Assembly (NCBI RefSeq): GCF_910592395.1
Contig: NC_088316.1
Coordinates: forward strand, 15,686,001 to 15,750,000
Direction: 5' to 3'
DNA from: Lineus longissimus
Lineage: Eukaryota > Nemertea > Pilidiophora > Heteronemertea > Lineidae
DNA length: 64,000 nt
Of this stretch, positions 25,790-38,845 are shown piece after piece (the first letter of the stretch is position 1; every line of letters starts with the position of its first letter). The position numbers and the translations under genes are program-made. The notes beneath the pieces were generated by a model. It was given only the letters and a program-made list of their open reading frames with translations, searched no databases and was not told the DNA's origin.

Positions 25790-28700
25790 TTCTAATGGAC
25801 CAGGGGACTATTTCTCCTGCTACACCAGCCACATTCTGTGAGACGACCAGGGACTATACTTCCTGTTACACTGGCCAATGGTTGTGAAAGACAGGAGACA
25901 TTCCACCTGCTTCGCCAGCCATATGTCGTGAGAGACAGGGGACTATTTCTCCTGCTACACCAGCCATATTATTTGAGACGACCAGGGACTATACTTCCTG
26001 TTACACCAGCCAGAGGATGTGAAGGACTGGGGACTATATAACCTCCTGCACCAGCCACATGTTGTGAAAGGCAGGGGATGATCGCTCCTACTACACAAGC
26101 TACAGGTCGTGATAGACAAAGAACTACAACTCCTGCCTCACCAGCCACAGGTTGTGAGGGTAGGGGACAATCCTACTAGCAATGAGAGAGAGTGATCGTA
26201 ACACTTAGTACCTGCAGGTTGTTAGAGACAGGGGACGAAATTCTGAAAGACAGAGGGGACTGAATATCATGATTTGCCAGCCATAGGTAGTGAGAGACCG
26301 GCATGACAAGGACATTACATTAGCAACAGTTTGTGAGAGACAGGGAACTGTTCCTCCTGCTACACCAGCCCCATTCTGTAAGACCGAGCATCGATGACCA
26401 AGGACTATACTTCCTGTTACACTGGTCACTGGTTGTGAAAGACAGGAGACATTCCTCCCACTTCACCAGCCACGTTATGAGCGACAGGGGACCATATCAC
26501 ATTGGTGAGAGCCAGGGGACTATTCCTCCTGCTACACCAACCCCATTGTGAAAGACAGGAGACAATATATCCTGCTTCATCAGCCATTGGTACCAGTCAT
26601 GAGAGACAGGGAACGCAACGCTTTGTACCTTCAGGTTGTTAGAGACAGGGGACGAAGTTCTGAACGACAGGGGACTGCTGAACATCATGCTTTTCCAGCA
26701 CAGGCATGACAGGGGACATTACACTAGCTGCAGGTTTTGAGAGACAGGAGACTATTCCTCCTGTTACACCAGCCACATTTTGCGATACACCGAGCAGCGG
26801 CGACAGATGACTCTACTTCCAGCTTAAACAGCTACAGGTTGTGAAAGACAGGAGACAATATCTCCTGCTTCACCAGCCATTGGTACTAGCAATGAGAGAC
26901 AGGGATCGTAACACTTAGTACCTGCAGGTTGTTAGAGGGGACTGAATATCATGCTTTCCCAGCCACAGGTAGTGAGAGACCGATGTGACAGGGACATTAC
27001 ATTAGCTACAGGTTGTGAGAGACAGGGAACTATTCCTCCTGCTACACCGGCCCCATTCTGTGAGACCGAGCAGCGATGACCAGGGACTATACTTCCTGTT
27101 ACACTGGCCACTGGTTGTGAAAGACAGGAGACATTCCTCCTACTTCACCAGCCACGTTATGAGCGACAGGGGACCATATCACATTGGTGAGAGCCAGGGG
27201 ACTATTCCTCCGGTTACACCAGCCACATTTTGCGATACACCGAGCAGCGGCGACCGAGGACTCTACCTCCTGCTAAACCGGCCACAGGTTGTGAAAGACA
27301 GGAGACAACATCTCCTGCTTCACCAGCCATTGGTTCTCGTAATGAGAGACAGGGAACGTAACGCTTAGTACCTGCGGGTTGTTAGAGACAGGGGACGAAG
27401 TTCTGAAAGACAGGGGACTTAACATCATGCTTTTCCAGCACAGGCATGACAGGGGACATTACACTAGCTACAGGTTGTGAGAGACAAGAGACTAATCCTA
27501 CTGCTGCACCAGCCACATTTTGCGAGAGATTTGGCAGCGGCGACCGGGGACAATACTTCCTGCTCCTCCAGCGACAAGTAGTGAAGGACGTGAGACAAAC
27601 TACACCATGCGTCTCCAGCCACGGGTAGTGGGAGATAGAGGATGTTACACTAGCTACGGGTTGTGAGAGACAGGAGACCAAGTTGTGGAAGACCGGGGGG
27701 CCATGTTGTGAACGACTGGGGTCGATTCATTCTGTGACACCAACCACTGGTTGTGAAAGTCTGGGGACTATACATCCCACTGTACCAGTTATAGCTTGTG
27801 AGAGACAGGTAACTAAAATTTAAAAATCGGGAGACTATTCATCTTGGTACTCTAATCGCAGTTCGTAAAGCCAGATACTATTCATCCTGCTACTTTATAA
27901 AAAAAACCAGGAGACTCCTTGTTACATGTACACCAGCCACTGCTTGTAAAAGCTCCTGGTTCACCACCCGCAGGCTACCAAGTTGTGTGAAACAGGGGAC
28001 TGTACATCCTGTTACACCATTCGCTTGTTGTGAATAAGACAGGGGACTATACCACTGGTTGTGAAAGACCGGTTGTGATAGACCACATACTATATCAGAC
28101 TCAGGTTACGAGAGACAGGAGAATATTCCTCCTGCTACAGTAAGCCACTCATCGTGAAGGACAGGGGACCGACCACCGATTGTGACAGACCGGGCTTTTA
28201 GGGATACTAGGTCACCTGCTTTACCAGCCCCAGTTTTCAGTTTTTTTGGTTTTAGAGACACAGATGATTATTCCACCTGCTACAACAGGCTCTTTTCGTG
28301 AAAGACATGGGACTATTCTTCCTGTTACACCACTCTCCCAGCTCGAAAGACAGGGGACAATACCATCGGTTGTGATCGACCGGGGTTGAAAGCTCCTGCT
28401 TCAAAGAAAGCGGACGATACCCTCCCCGCTACACTAGTCACAAGTTGTGGAAGACAGGGGACTGACTATACCTCATTAAACACCATGTCGATACAGGTTG
28501 TGAGACAGGGGGCCAATCATGTGAAGACAGTGGATTCATGCTTCATCAATCGCATGTTGTGAAAGGAGAGGACAATACAACCAGTTGTCAGAGGCCAGAG
28601 GCCAACGTCATGTTTCGCCAGCTGCAGGTTGTGGGAGACAGGGTAATATTCCTCTTACTACATCAGTCACATTCTATCAAAGACAAGGTAATATTCCTGG

Positions 28701-30012
28701 TGCTACATCAGCGACAAGGTTTGAAAGACAGGGGGATTGTTCCTCCTGCTACATCAGCCACAAGTTGTGAAAGACAGGGGGATTGTTCTCCTGCTACATC
28801 AGCCACAAGTTGTGAAAGACAGGGGACTCTTCTTCCTGCTCCTCCAGCCGGTCGGTATGAAAGACAGGGGACAGTACCATTGGTTATGATGGATCGGGAT
28901 TGAGAGCTCCTGCTTCACCAGCTACAGATTGTGCGAGACAAGAGACAATACAATAGGTTGTGATAGAGCGGCGGTCGAAGCCTTCTGCTTCACCAGCTAC
29001 AGATTGTGTTAGACATGGGACCAAGTTGTGAAAGACATGATACCAAGATCCTCCTGCTAAACCTGCCACAAGTTGTGAAAGGCAGGGAACTTTCCCTCTT
29101 GCTGCGCAAGATACAGGTTGTGAGAGACAGGGGGCCAATGTGAAAAATATGGGGTTATTTCTCCTGCTACACCAGTCAAGTTTTGAGAAAGACGGGTGAA
29201 CATTCCTCTTGCCTTCTCCAGCCGCCAGTTTTTGAGTGTATAGGACTGTACTGCTGCTACACCAGCCGCCAGTTGTGAATGACCAGGGACATTTCCTCCT
29301 GTTAGACCAGCCACAGTTGTGGAGGCAGGGGACTATTATGACTGCTACAGCAGCCACAAGTTGTGAAAGACTGGGGGGATTGTTCCTCCTGCTACATCAG
29401 CCACAAGTTGTGAAAGACAGGGGGATTGTTCCTCCTGCTACATCAGCCACAAGTTGTGAAAGACAGGGGGATTGTTCTCCTGCTACATCAGCCACAAGTT
29501 GTGAAAGACAGGGGGATTGTTCCTCCTGCTACATCAGCCACAAGTTGTGAAAGACAGGGGGATTGTTCCTCCTGCTACATCAGCCACAAGTTGTGAAAGA
29601 CAGGGGGATTGTTCCTCCTGCTACATCAGCCACAAGTTGTGAAAGACAGGGGGATTGTTCCTCCTGCTACATCAGCCACACGTTGTGAAAGACAGGATTG
29701 TTCCTCCTGCTACATCAGCCACAAGTTGTGAAAGACAGGATTGTTCCTCCTGCTACAGCCACTACAAGTTGTGAAGGACAGGAGGAGTGTACCTCCTGAT
29801 ACATCAGCCACACGTTGTGAAAGACAGGGCGCTTGTACCTCCTGATACATCAGCCACAAGTTGTGAAAGACAGGGGGATTGTTCCTCCTGATACATCAGC
29901 CACAAGTTGTGAAAGACAGGGGGATTGTTCCTCCTGCTACATCAGCCACAAGTTGTGAAAGACAGGATTGTTCCTCCTGCTACAGCCGCTACAAGTTGTG
30001 AAAGATTGAATG
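25790..30012. repeat. 46-bp minisatellite array, about 4.2 kb
   Basis: About 90 diverged copies of a unit reading roughly CAGCCACAAGTTGTGAAAGA, then CAGGGGGATTGTTCCTCCTG, then CTACAT. Copies are nearly identical in 29340-29990 and heavily mutated, with insertions and deletions, to the left. Two blocks about 682 bp apart (around 26333 and 27015) repeat each other at higher order. Open frames in it are by-products of a 46-bp period and drift of frame; none is credible as a gene. It lies between the convergent 3' ends of NuMA and HMMR. Confidence 0.92.
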
Positions 30013-31950
30013 TGAGGGATTAAGGATTCATCAGTTCTGTATGAGGCATTTCCGAGGATTTACAGGCGTACACAGGAAGACTATAGTCACAATCCATAAT
30101 GCAGTCTTGGGAACAACTCCAAAGATGACATCCAGGTCTCATTGAAGACAATGGGTGATATGAATAAAGACTAGCAAATGCTTTTATCTAAAACTCCATG
30201 TACATTTACACTAGGCCTTTCTGTACAAAATTGAAGTAAAAGCATTTGCTAGTCTTTATTCATATCACCCACTGAAAGAGAGTCAATTCAAGAGGGTCAA
30301 TTGTGTGGGGTGGTATTTCATGACATAGTGCTTGGCAGGACTCAAGGTAAAGTTGCATTTGATTTTGCCTAGGACGGTTTGTTTTGGGAGATCTCCCTGT
30401 CCAAGACAGGGGTAAATGGAAACAGATCGCAGAACACATATCTAAGTTTATGTAAAATGTATTTTACATCTTTCAAAATTGATTAAATACAATATAGATA
30501 GCAAGTTTATGGATTTCACTCCTAATGCCACGTTTCACCGAAGTGGAAACTCATTCGAATTTAAACAAGCAATTACCGGTTATTCATTTGAAGGCAAAAC
30601 ATGACCTTAGGAGGAATTCATGAATATGTACAAGCCAACAGTGGCAGTTGAGACACAGAGAGTACAAAAGAATTGAGCATGTCTGGTCAGACCAGCCGCT
30701 GCCTGGAGGAATTCATCGGGTATTTTGTGAACAAAATATTTTTATCTATACATGTAGACAAAGACAGATAGTGCGCCTGGACAGATGCTTTACTTAACAG
30801 AGAGACAATGCCGATTATCAACTGAACACATATTTTAAAGAGAGGAGATTTAATAAGAACATTTGTCAAATTATGCATAACAGCTTCTTAATCTTATGAA
30901 GTTAACTACATGCTAGTTTGAACTTTGTGTCATAATTATCATTCAGTATGAAACCAACATGACAATAAACAAAAACTTCTTCTCTGGCAGGTACATGTAA
31001 CCAAATCACACACAACACATGGAACACATTATCAGAACACACAAAAGCATACGGCACAATGTACAAGTACATGTACGTAAATAGATAATAAATATACATA
31101 AAACAAAACAATTGTTTAAAATCCACCTGTAGCATCAATAAGCAAGCTACTGCTACTTTATACAAAGACAGGCACAGCAATCCCAAAAGTCACTTCTCTT
31201 TCAAGATCACCACTTCTTATACATGTAGCTTGTTTCCACTACATCCACACCTGATCATTTTATATCTAAAGTTATTGGTTTGGCAAACGCATAGGAAAGC
31301 AACAAAGCTATGGGAGGTAACAACTGTAGTGGAGCTCATAACAGGAGCAATTATCAATGTTCAATGTTACCCCAATTTAGTGAAATTCCCCTGTAATTGA
31401 CAATTTTCTGGCCTGTTTCGTTAAGAAGTACATTTTCAGCTCAGCGCTGAGAACATGATATGCATTGAAGTCTCATGGCAGGATTACTGACGATTCATTT
31501 ACAGATTCAAATCCACCTTGCAATAATGTTCCAACACAACACCTGCATGACATTGAAAGCTGCTGCTGGTACAAAAGTCCAAAGCACATAAGGCTTGGTT
31601 CACATACGAGTCACATTGTCACCGTTCAAGTGTTACGTGTAACTTGGGGTTATGAGATCGCAGAATCCGACTTTGGTTTCCTTTATCCTCACCAAGTTGA
31701 GGCACTACTGCAGTATTCTCAAATACGATTTCCTGGAGAAAAGAGTGTGAAAGATTAATATGATGTAATTGTTTCAAAACCGTTGGTACTTGGCGCAGAA
31801 CCTTCCGATTAGGATACGTCTTATGTCTGTAACTGTTTCAAAACAGAGGTTATTTGGCCCAGAACCTTCTGATAAGGACTTGCTTCTGCTTGCTAAAGGA
31901 AGGCAATATGTGATGGGGTCATTTACTGTGGTGAAGGACAGTTCAATCTA
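30013..31950. other. Intergenic stretch between minisatellite and HMMR 3' end
   Basis: AT-rich, no convincing exon on either strand. Its 5' part holds the small palindromic element at 30153-30270. Part of the 3' side may be HMMR 3' UTR, or hide a short last HMMR exon. Confidence 0.45.
30153..30270. mobile_element. 118-bp palindromic MITE, family A copy 1
   Basis: The left end GGGTGATATGAATAAAGACT and following 14 bases recur in reverse complement at the right end (...AGTCTTTATTCATATCACCC). The centre contains CATGTACATTTACACTAGGC. A second diverged copy lies at 33951-34065. Together they define a small dispersed inverted-repeat family. Confidence 0.8.
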
Positions 31951-34900
31951 TCAGTGTTCAGTACTAAGCTGATGAAATACTGCTGCAGCCCACTTACCAT
32001 TCATAAACGGTCGCTGGGGTGTGGTTGGCAGACTCCCGCCCTCTTTCCTCATGGATTTAGGTGTTCCCGGATTGCTCCTGGACTTATTAGGAGTCATTGG
32101 ATTCTCTTTGTTGATATTGTTATGGCTGAACGCTTTCTTGGGGTCGAATCGTCGTCGTCCTTCTGGTCCAGCCACACGCTCGTCCAACTTTTGATTCTGA
32201 TGCTTCAATTTCATGTTCTGCGATTTCAGATCAGCAACTTCCTGGAAACAACAAGTTGAAAATACATGAGTCACAAGTCTAAAATATCTTTCTAGTGGGA
32301 TCTTTTATCTTGGTGTCCAAAGATTCTATTACAGCCATACCAGTCCATCTTTCCACCATCCCAGTGTCAAATGAGTTAACTAATGAAATGTTAATAAATC
32401 CTGGTAATAGAAAGCTATGAGCGCACTAATTCACTCAAGACTTCTTTGCTGATAAAAATATGTCCAAAATGCAGGTCTCCCATAGTCGAAAATGCAAACT
32501 CACATGTTTCAACAGATTATTGTCTTCTTTCAACTTGAGAATGTGATGTATTTTCTGTTTATGATTCTGGTGACCGAGCGCCTTGGCGTAGTCTTTACTA
32601 AGTTTGTCGATTTCTGACTGGGCGTCTTTGGTGCGGCCAAGCAGGGCATTGCGCTCAAGCTCAAAAGCATCCAGTTGTTCCTGAAGAAGCAGGGGAGGAC
32701 AGGTGGGTTAGATAAACACAAGAAAATTATTCAAGATTAAGAAGGCGTCAGGAACAATTTGAGAAATAGATCACCCAAGAAGTGGACATGGGAAGAAGGG
32801 TTGCATGTAAAGGGACATGTGTGTCTGGAGAGATAGATTGGGTCGGGTATGGATTATTTACATGGACATTGGTTTGTCAGGTTCCATAATTCCAAGTAAA
32901 CTTACGTAAGAAAGGGGCTTTCAGATATTGTCATTTCAATGCCTGAAAGGCTAAAATTGTCTTTCTCAGACGCTGAAGAACAAAACAGACAACTAAACTT
33001 GCAGAGCTTTTATAGAATGTTGATGCAAAGTCTGAATTATCCCTTATATTAAGTCAAGCGAAGTTGAGGGTTATAGTCTGATGTCAACAACGGTAGATAT
33101 TGTTAACTGACTCTAAACTTCAACCCTGGTCTATCCTGAAACTTTCAGTAGAAGTTAGAAGAGCTGGTCAGCTTAGAACTTCTGACTGACTTTGCTCACG
33201 CACTAACCTGAAATGGCTGCACCTTAGCCTGCAGCTCCTCATAGAGCGTCTGCCAGTGCTTGGCCTCTTCCATCAACTCCTCATGCTGCTGCGAGTTGAT
33301 CTGTTCCTCCAGAGATGCCACGATCTGGTCATAACGCTCCTCCTGGTTCGTTAAGCGCTGCTCTCTCTCCAACAGGGCTTTCTCACTCTCACACTTGAAC
33401 CTGATGTGGAAAACATGACATGAAAGTTTGTTGTGGTAACTCGTTGACATTGTTTTGACATGTACATTCCACGAAGATATCAACATGCACTGTTCATCGT
33501 CATTCTTTACAAGACTTCTGTGTTCAAACAGGTGTTTCTGACCAACATCAACGACACTATGGAGCTAAGATCAAACTTAGCCGTTTTTGTGACAGAAATT
33601 AAGAGAATTGATGTTCTTGTCTGCAACAATACTCAATGCCAAATGAATATAAGAGAACCAGATACATGATAGGTAGTTAGAAACAAGCTACTACTGCTAT
33701 GGCTGTTATTGCAATGTTGCCAGAGAAATGTGTGTGGGGGGGGGGGGGGGTACAGTAGAGCTGTTGCTCAAGACTACTGACCTAAGAAAGGTTTCTTCCA
33801 CGTGGAATAATTTTTGCTGATTTTCCCTCAGTTTCCTAAATGAGGCAATAGGAATAAAAGTGTGTCATGAAAGGCAACAGAACTTGAAAAGCATGCAAGC
33901 AACTACAAACAGAATGAAAGAAAATAAAGCAGTTGAACTCCAGTCAATTGGTGGTACGATGAATAGACGAGTAAATGCTTTTACTAAAACTGCATGTACA
34001 TTTACTTTAGGCTTTTCTGTACAAACTTTAGTAAAAGTATTTACTGGTTATTCATTCACATCACCACATGTGGGGGCTGGAGAACACAGACCAAACTCGA
34101 AGAGTGTGTGCTGAATTAAGAAAACATGAACTAAACTGAACTAGTGTTAGGAATTGTAAGCGATGGTAACAAATTGTCTAGACTTACCGATTGAACTCTA
34201 ACCGCTGGTCATCCAGTTGCTCCTGTAGGCGGGATTCCAGCTGGAAGGAAGGGCAGTGTGAAAGATGTGTATCAACAACAAAAGGTAAGATCAAGACAGT
34301 CTTTTACACAACCAAGTCTATAAATTTTGAAAAAATGCACAGCACTAAACATTCAAAGTTGCATGTTACCAATTGTTGTAAAATAGTAACCTTTTCTCTC
34401 ATCTTGTTGCCAAATTCTTCTAAAGCCTTTGCACTTCTCTTCATTTCAAAAAAGAAATAATGTTCCATACCTCGTCCTTTTGCTGTATGAGTCTGTTGGC
34501 CTCCGCCTTGTGAAAGTCCACCACCTCCTTCATATCTGCGATCTCCCTCTCGTACCCCGCTTTCATGGCTTTCTTTTCATCCTGGACCCTGTCCACATCG
34601 ATTCCGCGCTCAACCAAATCAGCCTTCTCGTCCTCTAAGCCTGCCATCTTCTTCTCCAACTTCTCAACTTTACCGCCGTATTCCGTTTTTGAATTCCGCA
34701 ACTCGAGAATTTCCTGCTCGTACTTAACCCTCACAGTGTCCCGTTCGACCTGTGCCGTGACCAGATCGACTTGCAATCGGTTTGAGAGTTCCTCCAGACC
34801 CTGACAAGACTTTGTCAATTGTGTGACATCGTCGTGAAGTTGTTCATTCTCATCTGCGAATTTATAACGGATTTCTCTGACGGTTTGTTCCAGTTCATCA

Positions 34901-37900
34901 GTTTTTGCTAACAACTCATGGTTCTCTGTGACAGCGTTGTCCAACTGATCCTGACACTCCACGAGACGTTCATCAGTTCCTTCCAACGCTTCAAGTTTCT
35001 TCTCAAGAATCTCCTTCTCTCTCAGTAAGATTTTCTTCTCTTCCTGCAACGAAATACATTACCTGTAAGACCACAATTCTATCATAATAATAGCGATCAG
35101 TACATATTTCACTGACCAGGAGTGTACCAAAGCAATTCCATTCAAAGTGTACCCCTTTCATCAAAAGTGCCAAAAAGCATCATTTTATTGGAAAACTGCT
35201 GTGCTCTTTGGAAACTAATTTGTGGCCTGTTGCACTTACAGACTTTCACAGAGGTACTCTGGGGTACCAGTGGGATATACCATTATTGAGGATGATAAAA
35301 ACACTTGATTGAACCCACCATATAGATATCTATACTGCGCATGATCTCCTTTTCAGCCGACTCTGCCGTAGCCAATTCACTCCGGGCACCGTCCAAGCTC
35401 TTCCGTCTTGCAACCAATTCAGTCTCGAGTTTTACAGCTTTTTCTTCGCCATCCTTCTTAACCAATTCTGAAAAACATAAACTGAAACTTGAGCCAATGA
35501 ATAGAGTATTTGTTACGTGTACCAAGATGAAAGGATGCATTGCACAGATTGCACATTATCACAACAGAATAGTCTCTGTACGCGTGTGGGAGCTGGATGA
35601 TTTCACCTCTAGCTACATTTACAAACATCAGATTCGAAGACTTGATGATCAAAGAACTCTCATGTTGCTCATAACTGCATGGTGAACAGAGAGCTGCCTA
35701 TTCCAGATGAAGAATTCTTACCAAGTTGCCTTTCCAAGTGTTGATACCTGTCCAACATAGACTTCACATTACTATTGAGGATAGTTTCAGATCTGCAAAT
35801 AAAACAAGTGATATTCAAGAGGTAAATAGCCAGCAAGTTGATCATGTTCATATATTCTCATTGTGAGCTACCAAAGTGCTAATTGGTTACAGCACTCCAA
35901 CTCATCCCACCTGTCAAGTGTTAAGAGGATATCCCCCTTTTTTAAAAAACTTTTTGCTCCCTGCTGCATCACTTCTGATTTCTGAATGAACTAAACCACT
36001 TCTGAAGTCTATGCTTGTCTTCACTGGAAGACACATCATAATGGCAAAGATTTTTAAATAAAAAGTACTTACTTGCCGAGTTGATCTCTCTCATATTGTA
36101 ATGATACAACCTCTTGTTCGAGTTGGAAACATTGACTACTCTCGCTATGGACCTGGTCATTCAATGATGTCACTTCACACTCAAGGGACCTGCAAAATAA
36201 AGAGACTTCAAGATAAGGTATGGAAAGGTTGCACATGTTTTGGGACAAAAGTTTTAGGTTCTTTGACTTCATGTAAATAAATACCCTTCAATTATATACA
36301 GAGCCAAGGCAACCAGTAGATTTTGATTTCTCATCTTGTGACATACCTGACACTGTCTTTCAATGATTGCACCTCTGTTGTGCATTCATCCAACAAGTCA
36401 TTCTTCAGCGCCAGCTCTCCCTCGATAGACGCTATCCTCTCTTCTAACACAACAACCTGCTCACTACTCGCTTCGACCTCCTTCTCAAGTGACGCCACCT
36501 GGGATTCATAATCGTTAACTTGAGTGCGCCGCCAGTCCAATTCGTTCTCCATTGTGAATAACTTCTCTTCCCATTTGTTGAGTTTATCAACTTTTTCCTT
36601 CAGTTCTAATTCATGGGTGGCGAACTTTGTCTCGAAATCACGCACTGCTACATTCTTCTGTTCCAGCTCTTCAGATGCTGCCTCAAGACTCTCTCCTTGC
36701 TCTTTCATCTCCTTCGTCTTCTGCTCCACCTCTCTTTCCAAACTCTCCATCTTTTCTGTATACTCTGCAAGTTGACTCGTTTTCCACTGATTCTCTATGC
36801 GAAGATTTGACAGTACAACCTCCTGTTCTTTCACATTCTCCATTTGTGCATCGCGTTCTTTCTGCAAAGCCGTCACCCTCTCTTCCTGCTTCTTCAACAC
36901 ATTCGTACTCAACTCGACCTCTTTTGTAATGTGTGCGACTTTACGTTCAAGGTCTTGAATCTGATCCGTCTTCCAATTCACTTCAATCTGTAGCCCTGAC
37001 GTCTTTGTCTCGACATCCCGGATGATACCAGACTTCTCTGAGATGTCTGACTTGAGCTCAGCAATGGTCTGTTCCGTTGCTGACAACGCTTCATTCTTGT
37101 CTTGGATTTCTTTCTGCAGTGCTGCAATCAGTCCCTCGGCATCCTTCAACTGAGCAAGCTGCGCCTGAAGTTGAGTGACTTTGTCCCTTGCATCTTTGAG
37201 TTGTGATTCATGCATCCCTAATTCTCTCAATAGCTGTTTTATTTTCTCAGTGTCTTCATTGGCTGGGGCTGGAGTCTTCTTGGCCGATGATGGCTGAAAT
37301 GAAAAAAGCCTTTCAACAGACAGCACAAAACAACAAAGAAGGGTGTAAGAATAACAGGTGAACCATATAGATCTACACTTGTGACATTGGATTTTTAATC
37401 TTCAAATGATTCTAATGATTTACTCTTGTTTTTTAGCACTCAGAAAAGATGCCAATCAGAGAACATTATTCTGAGACATTTTGGTTGGATAAGATCAAGA
37501 TCTATAACCGTACTTACAGCTGTGGATGGAACGCCAAAAAGCTTTTTGGTTGGCGGATGGGAGAAGGTCGCATTGTGATTAGGATCTGAAAAATTGTTGT
37601 AACAGAGATGTTAAATTTAAAAAGGGGCAGCATTTTTTGCCACACTGCATTTCTGACAAGTCTGGGTTAGAACTGCTGTCTGAGTTGGCTGTAGATTTAA
37701 TAAGTTGATAATTGCCAGTTGTCACCAGTGGTGAGGTGGATAAGTTTAGCATTGCAGTAATAAGTATGGACACTTGAAAGAAAACAGCAGCAGTGTCCGA
37801 ATAATTGACTTTTTGACACTCGCTGACATAAAAGACAAATGTTCAAATATAGAACTTTGTCAAATTTGAAACTTCTCCTTCGCTGCAAGATCTTGGTAAC

Positions 37901-38845
37901 CTACCTTGCTTATCTTTGGCTGATCTGGTGGCAGATTTTGCGATGGAGAATGTGGATACCTTTTCATTTGTTTTGGGATCATAGGCACCAGGGGGAGGAC
38001 ACATTTCTGAAATACCAAGATGAATGGAATGAAAAACTTACAAAGTTAAATCTACAGAAATTAAAGTTCCACTGGGCAGTAGTGGGAATTATGGTCAAGC
38101 TGTCTATCTGGATATTTGGGTAGTCCTTTTTTGACAGCAAGCCATCTTCATGGTAATATTTTGAATGTCAGTTTTTTGAGTCTCTCGCCTGAACAAACAT
38201 TTAGGAAAGTACATACCCTTTGTTTCCCTGAATCGGGCAGAATTGGAAAGAGAAATTTTTGCCGTGGGAACATTTTCCTTAATCTTGGGATCATAGGCAC
38301 CAGGTGGTGGAGCGACAGCTGAAAAATATGAACAAATGAATTATAACTAGACGTTGCACTGTATTTTATCGCAACGTTATGCTTAATAAGCCACCATTAA
38401 CTCCATTTACCTCACACCAGGACACTAATTCCCAATTAAAACTAATAAAAGTGTGATCCCGTCATTTCATGACGTTTTCGCCTCGGGGATAGTCATCCGA
38501 CATCATCATCAGTCTCACTCAGTCTCAGCGTCAGGTCACATAGGCCTACTCCTGGCCCGCAGGCCCAAGAAAGAAGGGTTGTAAACGGATTTCTAAACTA
38601 CAGGTTTCCGTTGTGCAGCATAGTTTTCAGTATCAGTCAACAACAATGCATTTAGCAGGCATTGATTCGTGCACTGCTGACTGGACACACACAAATGCAC
38701 TATGTAGCCTATGTAGCCTATGCACTGCCACTGGGCCGGCCTATTTTCAGAGATGACAAAACTTTTGCGACAGAAATACGGACAAATCGACAATAACTAC
38801 AATACCTTTAACTTCTTCAAAACGTTTAGATCTTGGAAAAGACAT
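31951..38845 (-). CDS. HMMR: HMMR / RHAMM orthologue (hyaluronan-mediated motility receptor family)
   Basis: Spindle and centrosome-associated coiled-coil protein. Minus-strand exons: 38806-38845, 38217-38318, 37905-38006, 37518-37585, 36347-37293, 36073-36189, 35722-35792, 35319-35467, 34471-35043, 34188-34240, 33782-33835, 33208-33400, 32504-32680, 31951-32241; about 978 aa if the last exon is read through. The start MSFPRSKRFEEVK and the following PPPGAYDPK units match the HMMR N-terminus. Coiled coil runs through the middle. The C-terminus has the hallmark run HWQTLYEELQAKVQPFQ, EQLDAFELERNALL, DYAKALGHQNHKQKIHHILK, the centrosome-targeting leucine-zipper region, and RRFDPKKAFSH. A KEN box (NKENP) and several TP sites follow, consistent with APC/C turnover and CDK control (inference). 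The very end is uncertain because GGTAAGTGG at about 31996-32004 could be a donor to an unseen exon. Confidence 0.9.
33951..34065. mobile_element. Palindromic MITE, family A copy 2, in HMMR intron
   Basis: The core ATGCTTTTACTAAAACTGCA and CATGTACATTTACTTTAGGC align with the element at 30153-30270, including the inverted AGTAAAAGTATTTACT half. Ends are more diverged. Confidence 0.75.
37905..38318 (-). repeat. Duplicated 102-bp exons encoding PPPGAYDPK units in HMMR
   Basis: HMMR coding exons 2 (38217-38318) and 3 (37905-38006) are both exactly 102 bp, in the same phase, and encode parallel units: APPPGAYDPKIKENVPTAKI and CPPPGAYDPKTNEKVSTFSI. This is a tandem exon duplication of the N-terminal PGAYD motif, which vertebrate HMMR carries once as far as I recall. 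Confidence 0.8.

Noticed and set aside
29236-29550. Open reading frames with SCERQGDCSPATSAT repeats in the minisatellite
   Set aside because: They follow from a 46-bp repeat, whose period is not a multiple of three; frame changes with each insertion and there are no splice or start signals.
26000-30000. CRISPR array
   Set aside because: Repeats are contiguous 46-bp units without unique spacers, in a eukaryotic genome.
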